DNA from: Hysterium pulicare CBS 123377
Taxonomy: Eukaryota > Ascomycota > Dothideomycetes > Hysteriales > Hysteriaceae
Assembly: GCA_000467715.1 (NCBI GenBank)
Contig: AJFK01000129.1
Span: 62,001-126,000 of the forward strand
Direction: 5' to 3'
Length of the DNA: 64,000 bases
The translations under genes were made by a program, and so were the position numbers. The notes under the pieces were generated by a model. That model saw nothing but the letters and a program-made list of their open reading frames with translations. It had not been told where the DNA came from and ran no database searches. This document shows, in pieces, positions 11,083 through 23,100 of this stretch; position 1 is the first letter of the stretch; every line of letters begins with the position of its first letter.

Positions 11083-12663
11083 CCACTGTCAGGGGGCTGG
11101 CGGTGGTGGTGAATGGAGGAAGAAAGGACCCGGAAGCCATGGCGATGGAGAAGTTGTACATGTAGCATCGTGGCCATGCAAAAGCAGGTTCCGAAGTCGA
11201 TGATGATATTTATTTCCCCTATTTCCCCTGCCGGCGCGATGGCGTCCTGCTATGGGATCGCACCTAACATCGTCCTGAGATCTGGGTTGAAAAAAATCGA
11301 TCGAGTTCCCCAGCCGCGAGGCAGCGCTAGATCGATCACCCACGACCACGACCACGACCACAACCACATGCGTCATGGCGAAAATGCCTCAGAAGTGAGG
11401 CGCAGCGAATCTAACTCTTCGCTCTATCAACAAAGGCTCGCAGAAGACTTCAGCCCATTGTTTCGCACACCGAGGCTACTTTAGTTGGCTCAGCGTCGGT
11501 GCCTGAGGAGTCAGGAGAGTCGCATGTGATGATGCACCCAAAATACGTCCAGTTAGAAGTCTATGCGTGCCTGCAGATAGGTAGCCTCAGCAAACACCAC
11601 AGCAACTAAGTCAAACCCGCCGTTTTTGCCTGACTCGTAGCGCCGCAATGCGTCCGCCTATTATCCGTAACTCCTTTCGTTATAGCTTCCAAGCCGCTGC
11701 GTGATCCCTCCGTTGGCTGCACTTTTACCTTGGCCTGGGCAATGCAGCCGCCGTTTCTCACTCGGGTAAACCATCCCTATCGACACGATTCCTCCGTGAG
11801 GCTTTGCTAGACATGTCTACTATTTCGCACGGCTGTACCTATATCAGTTACGTACAACTCGTACTGGAGCTCGGTATCCGAAGGATCCGATCTGGAGTCG
11901 GAGAGGATTCAGGCGACTCATGAAGGGTGTCTCAATTCCCCACGGTGGCAAGCCCCGGAGCAGTGGTATACAGCAGCACTGTCCCAATACCGTTCTCTGC
12001 CGCTGGACAGCGAAAAGCGAGAGAAAGTAAATAAGGGAAGCGGTGCTCCGTGGGCGCAGATACGAACGGCATGGCCGATAGGAATGTGCCACATTCCAGC
12101 AGCTCAGACCAACCACCAGGAGGTAAATCATCGCAAGAAAAGTGAAACAATTTGTGGGAGCAGGGGTTATTCCTTATCCACTCAAACTTGGATCTGCAGT
12201 CAGCAGAGTGCACGAGCGATGAGCAGGCGTCATTTCGCTCACGCCCGTCTGACACCTTGATTCAACCTCCGCGTTCACATGGACAGGGCGGTTTCACGGT
12301 CAATAGTGGTGGCAGCATGCAGATGATGATAGGCAGTATACAGACTGAGCGTTTGCGTGTCCATACAATCCCTCTTGGGATGCCATTTCATTCGAGTAAG
12401 CGTTACGTAGATTAACCCATCCTAATTCCATGTTCACATGACACCCAATAATACCACCAGACTCGCTGGTAGGGATTCAGGATTCCAAAAGCGGAGTTTC
12501 GTAAGCACAGTGCCATTCAGCGTGTCCATCCATGCATTCGTAAATAAAATCAAACATCCTCTTCCCGTGACCCAACATTCCAATGCTTGTTATGTTGCAA
12601 AGCCATGCATGTTTTTGCCTACCAAACCCAGGCCAATAAGTCATTCATACAGAACCATGAGCA
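11083..12663. other. Spacer between uve1 and the Zn2Cys6 gene
   Basis: No gene is supported. It holds a CACGAC microsatellite (11341-11366). A minus-strand frame (ATG at 12131, MIYLLVVGLSCWNVAHS...) has a leader-like start but runs into poor sequence. I rate it unlikely. Confidence 0.4.
11341..11366. repeat. Microsatellite (CACGAC)n
   Basis: About four copies of CACGAC, the last imperfect (CACAAC), about 260 bp upstream of the uve1 start. Confidence 0.85.
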
Positions 12664-15348
12664 TCATATCATGATATACTCTCCATCAACACGGTTCATA
12701 GCCTTCCTCCAGCGAAAGACCTGTTGCTGCGCCCCCCATGCCCCCTGAAGCCCCGCCTGTGTGTCATTGCCCTCCCTCTCATCATCTTCCTGCCACACCT
12801 TCTCTAAGACCTCCAGTCCGCTGAGGTTGTTGAAGAATCCACTCTCGCGTTGAATTTCTACGCACCGTTGCCTGACTAGAGCCCGATGCTCTGGGTCAAC
12901 ACATTCTGTACCAATGATAAATAATGGCCACAGCAAGAATTTGTTGACGCAGCTGGTAATGCCTATTTGAGAAATATGATATAAGCCTTGTGCGACCAGG
13001 TTCTGAAAGTTGAGAGCGCGCGAAGCCAGTGTTGGATGCGCAAGTCGCTCAGTATATAACAGCGCAGCATATCTAAAACTTTCACTAATGTGAAGGAGCG
13101 CTGCTTGTGCAGGGGAGAGAGTTAATGCCGAGGCTGCCGCGCCACACGAGGTTGCAGGAGGTAGAGGCTCCCCTGCTGCAGATTCGAGGTCCCACTCTTG
13201 TAGTCGAGTGCGAATTTCGTTCCATTCCACCCAGAACTCTGAATGAGCCTCCTGCCCCGGAGGTGAGGGTTCTGTGTGTGGTGAAGGCGACGCAATCGGA
13301 CTGCCCCATCCATTGCCATCAAGATGCTCGAACTCCAAAGAGTAGTAGTCTTTTGGAGGCTTTGGCATTGGAGAAGCACGAGGAGTAGAGTTGTCTGTTG
13401 GGGAAGATTCTCGAACAGGCCGGCTCTGTCTGAGCAGGTTGAGTCTGCCGAGCCGAGCAATGAGTTTGAATAAACGTCCTTCGCAGCCGGCCAAATGTTC
13501 CAGTGCCCCAAGGTTTGCAGTAAGGTTCCGCATGTCAAGTGATTCGCCTTGGACTTCTGTTTCACGGTCGTTGACAGTACTGGTCATGACGTCGAACCAA
13601 GTGAAGAAAAGCTCAATCCAGCCAACGAAATTGGACTGCACACTTCGATCTCGCATGCTAAGCAGTTTCTGCACGCCGGCGAGTTGTGTTTTGAACTTTG
13701 TGAATCCGCTATCACATACGTGAAAGAGACAAAGAATGAGCAGTGTTGCAAGAACCGAATCGTCTTTGGCACCAACGGGGTTGGCAAGTTGCAAATTCAG
13801 AAATGCTATCGAGCTAGCTTTATATCGTTTCTCCTCGGGTGAGGGCCGGCCGTGCATCTCACGGAGTTCTTGGGGCGTCATCTGGGAGTATGCGTGATCC
13901 GGGAGGACGAGTGAATTCTGCGGAAGGCTAAGTCGACGCCCTTCGGTGCCACCTCTCATGCGAATGTTGTTTGTTGAAAGGGCGGCAATGGCATTTTGTA
14001 ATCCCTCACTCCCCATGGCCAGATGCATTATGTGCATCCGGTACGGGTTTGAAGGACTGTCAAAAGCCACGAGAACCGGGCATATAAATTTGTCGTAGTA
14101 GTCCAGCAGGTATTGCATCCGCGGGGAAAGGTGCGAAGCGGGAAAAAGGCTCTGAGGAATGGAAGTAGTGAGCGAGGATACGTTTGCAGATAGTACACCT
14201 GAACCGGTGGAAGACATACCCTCCATGGGTGGATACGCGTAGCCTGGATGAGACATCCCATTGATACTGCCACTCATGTCACCCTCCAAAAACACATCTG
14301 GATAACTCGAAGGGCCAAATGGCCCCTGTGGACCCGGACTGATTTCACCATAGTCTTGGGTGCTTTGATCGGAGCTGATGCTTGAACTCATGTCGTCTGC
14401 AGCAGGAAAAGAGCGGGGCGCTTCATGGAATATCAGGTTCTCGGTAGAGCTCATCGGCGTATGTTCGTGGAATATAAGGCCATGGTACGAGGGAATGGGA
14501 GGGTCGGAGAATGAAAAATCATCAGGCGTCTGAGGATAGTCACTCGGCGAGGGGTAGTCGCTGTCGCTGTAGGTGCTTAGAGTACTGGTGGAAGCAGACA
14601 GTCCTGTGTCTTCAAAGGGTGTTGGCATAGAAGTGTGCAACCTCTGCAAAGGACCCCTGTGTAGATGGGGGCGTCCTATTTTGGCTGAAGTCGGGTTATA
14701 TCTATCCATGTGGTCCCCGTAACCAGGAACATGAAAGCCCATATGGGATGCGGTTGGCGATGGAATTGGTATTGGACTCGTGGCATCCAGATGCATATAA
14801 TCTTGTGGGGCTGAATACATGTTGGGGCTAGTTGCCGATTGAATGCCAAGATCACTGCTGCGTCGGGAGTCGACCTTTGACGCAGTCTGACGAGCAGTAG
14901 AAGTCGTTCCAGAAGTTGAATTTGCTTGTGTTTTCGAGTCTCGCCTTTCGCTGGCAACTTGTGCAGACTTGGCTACGGGCAATGACAGCCCACGAAGCTT
15001 GCCACGGCTGGCGACTCCAACTCCCCAGGTCAAGGTCGTCCGATAGCCAGAGCATTCCTTTCCCATCTCAATGCATTGGCCACAATAAGGCCGTCGTCTG
15101 TCACATTTGATTTGTCTTTTTCGACAGGCGAAGCAGTCTTCACTGGCTCCCGTAGCCGGGGCTCTCCTGCGCCGCTTTCGGGGTGCAGCTGAGGCATTGT
15201 TCTCAGGTTTTGGAGCTTCGGTGGGTTGTGTGGCAGATGACGACATAGCCATGGTGTTGGGTATAGCAGGTGTTGTTACAGGAGAAGGACGTATGGCATC
15301 GGAGAATGATCGGACAAGCGCAAAAGGATGTGTAAACAGAATAAACAA
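12664..15348 (-). CDS. Zn2Cys6 fungal transcription factor
   Basis: One uninterrupted frame of 894 codons. The DNA-binding zinc cluster is at residues 72-99 (CFACRKRQIKCDRRRPYC...), with spacing C-x2-C-x6-C-x6-C-x2-C-x6-C. A basic run (RKRRRR) precedes it and the conserved linker VGVASRGKLRGLSLP follows. Residues 110-390 are Ser/Pro-rich and disordered. The C-terminal half (from about SHLSPRMQYLLDYYDKFICPV) is the helical regulatory domain of the Fungal_trans_2 type. The start may be Met33 at 15252 (MAMSSS), because the first 32 residues look unlike the family and Met33 sits in a better context. A GC-rich region upstream may be a long leader. Target genes are unknown. Confidence 0.88.
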   Translation of the reverse strand: MFILFTHPFALVRSFSDAIRPSPVTTPAIPNTMAMSSSATQPTEAPKPENNASAAPRKRRRRAPATGASEDCFACRKRQIKCDRRRPYCGQCIEMGKECSGYRTTLTWGVGVASRGKLRGLSLPVAKSAQVASERRDSKTQANSTSGTTSTARQTASKVDSRRSSDLGIQSATSPNMYSAPQDYMHLDATSPIPIPSPTASHMGFHVPGYGDHMDRYNPTSAKIGRPHLHRGPLQRLHTSMPTPFEDTGLSASTSTLSTYSDSDYPSPSDYPQTPDDFSFSDPPIPSYHGLIFHEHTPMSSTENLIFHEAPRSFPAADDMSSSISSDQSTQDYGEISPGPQGPFGPSSYPDVFLEGDMSGSINGMSHPGYAYPPMEGMSSTGSGVLSANVSSLTTSIPQSLFPASHLSPRMQYLLDYYDKFICPVLVAFDSPSNPYRMHIMHLAMGSEGLQNAIAALSTNNIRMRGGTEGRRLSLPQNSLVLPDHAYSQMTPQELREMHGRPSPEEKRYKASSIAFLNLQLANPVGAKDDSVLATLLILCLFHVCDSGFTKFKTQLAGVQKLLSMRDRSVQSNFVGWIELFFTWFDVMTSTVNDRETEVQGESLDMRNLTANLGALEHLAGCEGRLFKLIARLGRLNLLRQSRPVRESSPTDNSTPRASPMPKPPKDYYSLEFEHLDGNGWGSPIASPSPHTEPSPPGQEAHSEFWVEWNEIRTRLQEWDLESAAGEPLPPATSCGAAASALTLSPAQAALLHISESFRYAALLYTERLAHPTLASRALNFQNLVAQGLYHISQIGITSCVNKFLLWPLFIIGTECVDPEHRALVRQRCVEIQRESGFFNNLSGLEVLEKVWQEDDEREGNDTQAGLQGAWGAQQQVFRWRKAMNRVDGEYIMI

Positions 15349-18070
15349 TGGAACGAGGGGGGCAAATCTCAGTGAATGGAAATGCGCGTAAAGGTGGGCA
15401 TTATTTAGTTGTGAAATTGGACCCCCTCTAGTCGAGATAAGATCAAGACAGCGGGCCAGGGGAGGTAATGTGCCAAGGGGGTTGCATCCAAGATGCCGCG
15501 GCAGGATGCACGCTAGATATTAAAAGGCTGAGCAATGACAGCCATCACCAGTGTCTGTGTGGATGAGGGTGGCAGAGTGCGCATGTCCTGGAGGTCCCCT
15601 GCGAAGCTTTGGTGTGGCGTGCAAGGCGGCTTGGGATGCGCGAGAGAAAACGCACCCCACACGCAGCAGCGAATTGCAGGAGGCAGACAGGACAAGGTCG
15701 AGGGTTACATCGCTTTCGCGCAGTCCGGGCCCGGCAAGCAGAACAGAACGATGCAGGACGGAGCGAAGATGGCGATGGGAAGAAGCACACGCCACTTGGT
15801 GTTTGGCCGCCAATGGTCGCGCGAAGGCGTGATGATCCAGCGGCCACTATTCTCGGAGCGCACAACGGTCTTGGCCAACGACGACGACGAGAGGAGGAGT
15901 TTAGCAGAGCCTGCCGCACTTCCCCCGAGCCACCACCACCCCAGCACAGTGCGGCCAAAAGGCCTTGCTCGGTCGACCATCTCACGAACAGAGCCCCCAA
16001 GCAGCGGCCTCCCTGCAGCGCTTCTGCACCCCAAGCGACTGCGCGAATGATAGCAGATAGCGACAGGACGCCTTGAACGGAGCCGACCGCAAGACTGGTG
16101 GATTAAGGTTGGCTACCTGCAATAGAAGCCGTTGGGCCTGCACAGAAGGCGCATCGAAGCACGCAGTCGTCTTCTAGTTTGCTTCGGCCGCTCTGCCGTG
16201 TGCCAGCCAAACCGGACGCCGTCGTTGGCCCAGCTGGCGCGCGAGATGGAGTACGTAAAGAGCAGCGACTCACGTCTCCCATCCCCGCAGCCCAACCTCA
16301 TCGCGTCCTGGGAACAGATGAGCGGCGTGTGGCAGATGGTCGTGATCGGCCGCGTCTGGGGTAGAGAGGAGTCGCGGCAGCCGTGAGAGGGCAGCGGGGA
16401 CACGAACACGAGCCCCACCACGGTCCCTTGCAATTTGGCCTTGGAGATGGCCTGGAGATGCCTGCACGAGTGGCCATGGTCCACAGTCCTGGAGGCCGGC
16501 GGGCGGTCGTGAACCCGGGAGGTTGAGCATACACAGCTTCTTGCATTGACTTTGACTTGGGAATCGCATCCTCGTCCTTGTCTGTTCCTGTTCGTCAGAC
16601 TGCTCCGCACCGGCTTGGCGGATCCGCTCCGCTGGGATGTCGAGCGATAACACAGGATGAAAACAAGATATGACCATCGCCCAACCCCCACGACGACAGG
16701 ACGGCATAGCATGGCTTCATGGCTTCTGGTGAGAGAGAGTCGGTGCTGTGATTCCAGCGTCGTCCTGCCCTAACGGAGCGTGCAGAGCGATGATCAGGCA
16801 GCCGTAGCCCGACATTCGGTGCAGGACGCCGCTCGACTCACCATCTTCTTTGCGTGCGTCCGCCGTGGTGATTGATGCACGGCTGGCGCAATGCCATCAC
16901 CCTGAGGTGATGGACTCGTTCGCCGCAAAGCCCTTTGGCGCCACCTGCGGCCCGTATCGCACTTCGACGCTCGCCTACTTCGCCAATAGCTGCTGTATCC
17001 TGGCCCGAGGAGAGTGCGCAAGGGGAACGTGCACTACTTCAGATACACACTGCCTCGATTCTACTCGCAAAAAGAACACACGGGCGTCGGCTGCATACTG
17101 GCTATGTAGTGTTAGTGCGGGATAATAACTCATTCTCAACCTCTTCCACTTGCGAAGGAACCTGTCAGCAGATGCATTTTTAGTTCAGTGGCAGGCAGGG
17201 GTTAGGCGCTTGTGCCTGGAAAGTGCCTATCCCAAATGTTCTATGATGTTCTCGAGTTTGCGGGAGAAGGTTGATGAGCAGGGAATGCTAGCCAACCGTA
17301 GCTCGGCCAAGTGCAGGCGCCTGTCAGGTTGCCAGTAGTACATAGTCGAGCTTGTGTGCCTACACCATTAAGCATCACAAGCGTTGCCAAGAGCCTTTGT
17401 TGCCAGCGACAGGAGGCTATGGAGAGGCGCCTCATTCTAGCCGTTTTGATAGGCCTGCGTGCAGTCAGCGACATGATTCATGCTGTTCAACTCGCTTGTC
17501 TTTATCTCGAAAACGTACTGTAAAGCGTCAGAGGTGCAGCGTGGGAAAGAGTCGGCGCTGAAGCAATTGAAGTACATGCATCTGAAGATAACAGGGCTTG
17601 ATCTACCCTCGCTGCCTAATCAATGTTAGTCAAGCATTGTGCTATACAGAAAGATTGGTGAAGAAGAGAAGAGCCTGATACACGGGGGACTAAGCCCACC
17701 TAAATGCAGAGTGCTGTTGGCATAGTAGAAGGCATGTGGACGAGGATGGCATCCCGGGTTCTAACATCGTCCAGTTACTGAGTACCATATGAGGGGATCT
17801 TCACCGCTTTCCGGTTTCTTCCGACAATAGCTATGAGACTCTTGTCAGCCGAGAACTATGAGAAGTCCTCAGCTTCATCTCCAGGCAGCCGAGAATCATT
17901 CCGGAGTATGAAGGACTATAGGTTGCTGCTCAGGAAGTAGAAATGACGGGAATCGAGCATCAGCTTCTTACAAAGAGAGCCATAAGGAACCACAAGACGA
18001 ATCAAAGAAACTCAGTTACCATCATACAATGAAATCGAACCATGATGAGAGCCCTCAATATCATCACTGC
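15349..18070. other. Gene-poor spacer, GC-rich first half
   Basis: About 15.5-17.0 kb is clearly richer in G+C than the rest of the gene-poor block. It carries overlapping open frames on both strands (for example 16712-16113 minus and 15535-16050 plus), which is expected from few AT-rich stops rather than from coding. No domain, signal peptide or splice-consistent series was found. It may include promoter and leader of the Zn2Cys6 gene. 17.1-18.0 kb shows nothing. Confidence 0.4.
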
Positions 18071-18468
18071 TTACGCGTGGTTGAGCTTCACCGATCTTTT
18101 CTTTCTGATCTTTACAAATCTCTTCTTCCTACAAGGAAAATCATTGCGATTGAAAACAGGGTCGCAGCCAAAATGCGCTGCATGGAATCTATTGATGTGA
18201 TTCGACGCCTCGTGTCTGTAATTGCTAGACGCACCCTCTACCGTTCTGTAAGTAGTATCTCGGTGCGGCATTGTTGCTCGACTCACCGTTCCGAAAGTGC
18301 AAATGCAATCAAAAGTCATCTCGACGCCTGGTAGAACTTCTATAAGGGCCTCAATTACCCGAGGGCCCTTTCACTACCACTCCGCAACCTTCTTGACCAA
18401 AAATCACAACTCTTGGTGGTGGTGTCGCACGGATACTCGCCACTGTAGGTTAGTTTTCCACTGTGGCG

Positions 18469-18925
18469 CTAGCAGATCCGCGGGCGTCCTACTATACTTA
18501 TAAGTTCAACCCATCGATATAACTCTGTCAAGCGTTCAATTTCAACCTCACTTTTAAATTCAAGCTCTTTAACATATCGCTCAGCAGTTCCTGCCCACGG
18601 CATGGCAACAGCATCCTCAGATCCGCGCTGCAGTCTCCAACCTCTCGCACATCCCATCTACCAATAGAGCCGGCGAATCGCAACCGGCATCGAGATAGTG
18701 GCAGCAGAGCAACCTCTTAACTTCAATGTCGCATACAATCAATGCCAACACCGCCAGAGCCACCCCGAGCCCTTTTCCCTGTGGCTCAGAAAAATTAGTC
18801 AGAACGAACCCAGGCCTCGGTCTTTCTTCGAAGGCTCGCTACCTCATATCTTGGCAGGCTGAATAGCCAAGGCTTTCAGTCAAGTCCGCGCGGAAGCGGA
18901 ATGAGAGCCGGATGCGAGACTATCG
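18469..18925 (-). pseudogene. Possible decayed coding remnant, family unknown
   Basis: On the minus strand a run of more than 80 codons has the composition of real protein (FVLTNFSEPQGKGLGVALAV and CDSPALLVDGMCERLETAAR). A second good stretch follows in another frame (TAERYVKELEFKSEVEIERL). The pieces are interrupted about two or three times and have no clear start. I do not recognise the family. It could be a broken host gene or exons of a gene I cannot splice. The case rests only on coding-like composition. Confidence 0.25.
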
Positions 18926-19259
18926 TTTGTGTTACATTCATCCACCAAGCAGAGCTGCAGAGGCATGCCGACATAAGCCCGGTATTGATCACTGGCCCAT
19001 ATCGAGAATCACTCTACAAGGAAAGCATGATGGGTAACCAATTGATATGTCTCTATCCCGTCGAACCACTGCATCATATCCTATGTGTTCCTCCTCTACT
19101 TTGAAAGCGGGATATTTCATTTCGCTGGTATCTGAAAGACTGAAGGAGCTTCATGGTAAGCTCTAGAACAGTTCAGACCTACGTCTTGGCATTTGACGAT
19201 TGGCATTTGAGCAGAGGATCATTTTGTACCAGTCTTATCATATATTGATTGCTATATGC

Positions 19260-19562
19260 TCGACTGTGCTGCACAATGGCGAAAGAAAGGGCTAGAGACC
19301 TTACGGATTTGAAGAATAGTACAGCATTCATCGACCCCAGTATATCTCCATTGGACAAGACTTTCCGTCCGATCCAACGATGAGCCCAACATCAGGCTAC
19401 TGCTTCTGCATCTCAGCTTCGCCATAACCTCCGCATCCCGGGAATGAAAAGGATTGCATGGCACCAGCCAGACCAAAACGTCAGTGCCTGTAGAATGCCG
19501 GTTTCGCGCTCTTATGACGTTAATTAAATTGAATGCACCGGGAGACCTGCCTGTTGATTACA
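19260..19562 (-). pseudogene. Possible coding remnant or isolated exon
   Basis: An open minus-strand stretch reads with coding-like composition (TGTDVLVWLVPCNPFHSRDA, then SSLDRTESLVQWRYTGVDEC) and ends at a possible donor (ATCC|GTAAGG). No upstream start was found. It may belong with the remnant at 18.5-18.9 kb. Family unknown, low confidence. Confidence 0.22.
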
Positions 19563-19684
19563 CGTATAAAGGCTTCTATCCTCCTAAGATAGCATCCCCA
19601 AGTTTCTGCTCCTGATTCCCTACCTTCGAGAACATCATTTTGAAGCTCCTTCAAACGTCTTCATACTCCGCTTTTTTGGATAAC

Positions 19685-20170
19685 ATGAGCTCAGGCGGTC
19701 AGGGCAAAGGGGGCGATGGTAAGGGTGATGGGAAGAGTGGTGATGGGAAGGGAGGAACGGGTGGGAGTAGTGGTGGCGGTGGATACTACAAGCATCCTTG
19801 TATTCACATCTGGTCCCGGCCTTGCGAGAACTGGGTCTATGGAAAGGGTTCTGCATGTCAAAGATGCATCGTAAGTCTTCAGTCCGTGAGAAACGAAGCC
19901 TTGTAGTAATTGTTGAGCTTTTAGGCCGAAGGGCGCGATCCAGGAACCCGAGATAGCGACGAAGAGCTTGTCCCTTTCCCTGACGCCATTGGTCCCCAAG
20001 TGTCGAAGATTGGACGACGGTGCCCTTCAACCGCCTGGGATCCTCTCAATGAGCTCCAGGGAGATCCTGAGGTCCTCCCTCTTCCTACGCTAGAGGATTT
20101 GGAACGATCAGGCCGGATTAACAAATGCGTCACATGCGAGGAAACAAGACTGGCTTGGTATTATCTCTAA
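19685..20170 (+). CDS. Small Gly-rich/Cys-rich hypothetical protein, two exons
   Basis: Exons 19685-19870 and 19925-20170 with a canonical 54-bp intron (ATC|GTAAGT ... TTTTAG|GCC), phase 0, 143 residues. Residues 1-34 are almost only Gly, Lys, Asp and Ser (MSSGGQGKGGDGKGDGKSGD...). Then comes HPCIHIWSRPCENWVYGKGS followed by ACQRC: cysteines spaced C-x7-C-x10-C-x2-C. The acidic second half has RRCPSTAWDP and ends INKCVTCEETRLAWYYL, a second CxxC pair. Two CxxC pairs suggest metal (Zn) binding. There is no signal peptide or membrane span. The gene stands alone in a gene-poor region. The splice signals, frame and ending are convincing. The function is unknown. Confidence 0.7.
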
Positions 20171-23100
20171 GCCTCTACCGTTCTATTGTGAACTCAGCGA
20201 CTCGCTCGTTTGGGGAAGGGTCCGATCGTTCATTCTTAGCTATCAAACTTTTCATTGACTCCTGTAACCCTGGTCTTTACGGACGTGTCGGTAGGGGGGT
20301 TTATATGAGGAGCCCCTTCTTCGCGCTGCTGCCGAATCAGAATGTTCTCCACCAACAAATATGTTATACATCGCCGATGAAATTTTTCATTTCGAAATGT
20401 TACTTTATGTAACGAAATATCCATTTTGTAGCCAATTACATGCTCCGGGTTTGCCGCACTCATACCATGCTAAGCAAAAGGTGAGTCTACCCTCTCCATA
20501 TCCGTGCTGACGAGTACGTCGATCAGAAGACAAGAGGTCATTTAAGTGGTCTCCGGTCACTTACTTTGCCTAATTTCTACCAATACATAAAGCTCTTCAC
20601 AGCGGGGTACTTCGAACCAAAGCAAGAAATGAGCAAATGTCGTACAGCCCCTAATCCAGGGCAACCAATCTAACATTCTTACACCCCACCATCAAGAGCC
20701 TCCTTGACGCGAGTAAGCCGAAAGGGCCTTGCGTGGTAGGGCTAGCGGCAGTCGCCAGGCTCGGGTGGCTGTCTAATGGCAAAGACGGACTCATGCCCAG
20801 GGCTGAATATTGCTGGCAAATTCGCCGACAATTGCCACGAGAGCACGTTCCGGGGCTTCGATCCGTATGAAGGGGCGTCGCTAAACGGGCTTCATTTCCT
20901 CTCACTCCGAGCTACATGCAGTATAGGTAAGCGGCATGCATCATTAATCGTTGGTAGTGGAGATGTTGGTGGCTCAGTGTTCAAATATGGGAAATTGAAT
21001 CGAGAGGGTGCTTGACGATTCGGCCTACGGATTACAGTGTACCCTGCCCCTAGCCACGTACGGAGTCACTCATACATACGTCGCTGGCATTGTAGATTAA
21101 TTCAATCCACTAATGCGAGGAAAGCTGAAATCAGTTCATTGGGAACATGATGTTTTGGATCATGATAGGTCGCTTCATTGAAGATTCGAAGAGAGAGATG
21201 AGGAAGTTCACTCTGTTCTTGCTCCCAACGGAACTCTGAAAATGCCTCATTGGCAGAGGGGTCGTAGTTGGTATATTATAGTAAACGTTCCCAACAGAGA
21301 GGTCGGCAGGGCGGACGGGAGTCCGTTTCATACGTCCTGGGTGCATCTACATTCACAATCCGACTAACAAAAGTGCAGGAAGGCCTCCCGAATTCTTAGA
21401 ATCCTATCTGACATTGACCCACTTTAGCTCGAGACCAGACTCCAGTTACAACGATCCGAACTAGGGCTATGCAGATTAAATCACGTCAGACCTATATTAC
21501 GGAGCCTAAAAGACATGCAGCTAAACTATGCATCAAATGAGCTCCACACCAGGCTCTAACTCAACGATCAGCACTTTGTAAGTCGATAGCTTTCCTTTTC
21601 CGCAGACTCTGTCCCGCGGATTAGCTCCCTGGACCATACTCCTAACAAATCAAACTTTGCATCGCTTTCAAAAAGGGAATCCAGTCATATGATATCTCAA
21701 AAAGATTAGGTAAGGAATCGAGATATGCGATGGAATTTTGAATCTTGAGCGTTGGCCAACATTACTCTTCAACGGCACTGAAGTAACCGTTTGCCGGGAT
21801 CATGAATGGTGAACCGTTCTCGATCGACGGTATATTGTACGCAGGCTGTTGGCGAAGAGGTGAACAACTTTGCAGATCGTGGATGTCTGGCAGCCTCACA
21901 GTGCCTCACTTTTAAACTTCCGACCCTTATGCAATGTAGTATTCGTGTCTTGGCAGGTAAACTTTCCAACTCTGTCTATAACTCAATCTGGCACCTGAAA
22001 ACTCTTAATTGTGGTAGTATTACTGGTGGTCGATCAAAACGTTCAGATTATGCACTATACTGTTTCGCTAACAGGGCTCCCAATGGATCGACGTGTTAAA
22101 CGTCTACGCTAGGGGCACAACGATAAATCCTGTTTCAACTCAACGTGTACTGCCCAATGAGCACGCAGTGAGGCGCGAATTTGCCGAGACAAGCATACAA
22201 CAGTTACGAGAGAGACGGGAATGATTTTATTCCAGAAAGCCTTAAGTCACATGTTTATGAGAAAAACGAATTGGGCCTATTGGAGAAGCCAGTCATGCCA
22301 CTATCTTGAGATATATTTCCTCATGACAACCTCCCTTGAGCCTGGCTAAATTGCTACGACCATGAGTTAGCGTGAAATAACATGAATGACGCTTTCGGTG
22401 TTCGCAAAACAATCTTCTTTCTCCTCTCTGCACTTCTCTGGTTGATAGTTTTATTAAAGCCATGGCTTCCAATGGCTCGGAATGGTAGATGTTCTGTCAT
22501 AATTCACTGACTTTGAAGGCATTGGCTGACGAGATTGAAGGTTTACCCTCTTGCTTAGCATTTACACTGTCACAATATCGTAACAGTGATCAATCAGTGA
22601 CCAGTCGGGCTGACGAAAGAAATCCGGCAAAAGACTGACGCTTTGTCCCGAGTCGGCTCTGCTCTCAGTTCAGGGCAATACGTGTGGCCATTGATTTTGA
22701 TGCCGAGTTTACTTGCATAACGATCGTGGATACTGATTCGTAGGCGCATTATTGTAGCACTGTTGAAACAGCAGGAGAAAGCTCTGAATGAATAGTAAGT
22801 AAGGGCTCATTATACGCTGCATGAACATTTGAAGAGCACTAGATGATCTGCCAATTACTTCTATTATATAGCAAACAGTGTTATTACTATTCTGCTAGGA
22901 GAAATACAATTTCACTAGCAGATTTGTCCGTCATCGCCTGCACTGCCCACCCTGCATAAATGCTGGTGCTTTGGCCACTACATGCACACTCATCAAAATA
23001 AACAATACCTACCTTCAAGCTACACGCTCATGCACCACTTTTTCACACCATTTTCTCGATCTCCGTTGTCCATGTACGGACATAGCTACAGTGTTCCCAG

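Noticed and set aside
11847-12131. Minus-strand frame with leader-like start downstream of the Zn2Cys6 gene
   Set aside because: The hydrophobic start is followed by implausible sequence. It probably lies in the 3' untranslated region of the factor gene.
16113-16712. Minus-strand 199-codon frame and overlapping frames on both strands in the GC-rich part
   Set aside because: Open frames occur in all directions because stops are rare in GC-rich DNA. There is no domain, no consistent splice series and an odd Arg/Ser/Cys-rich composition.
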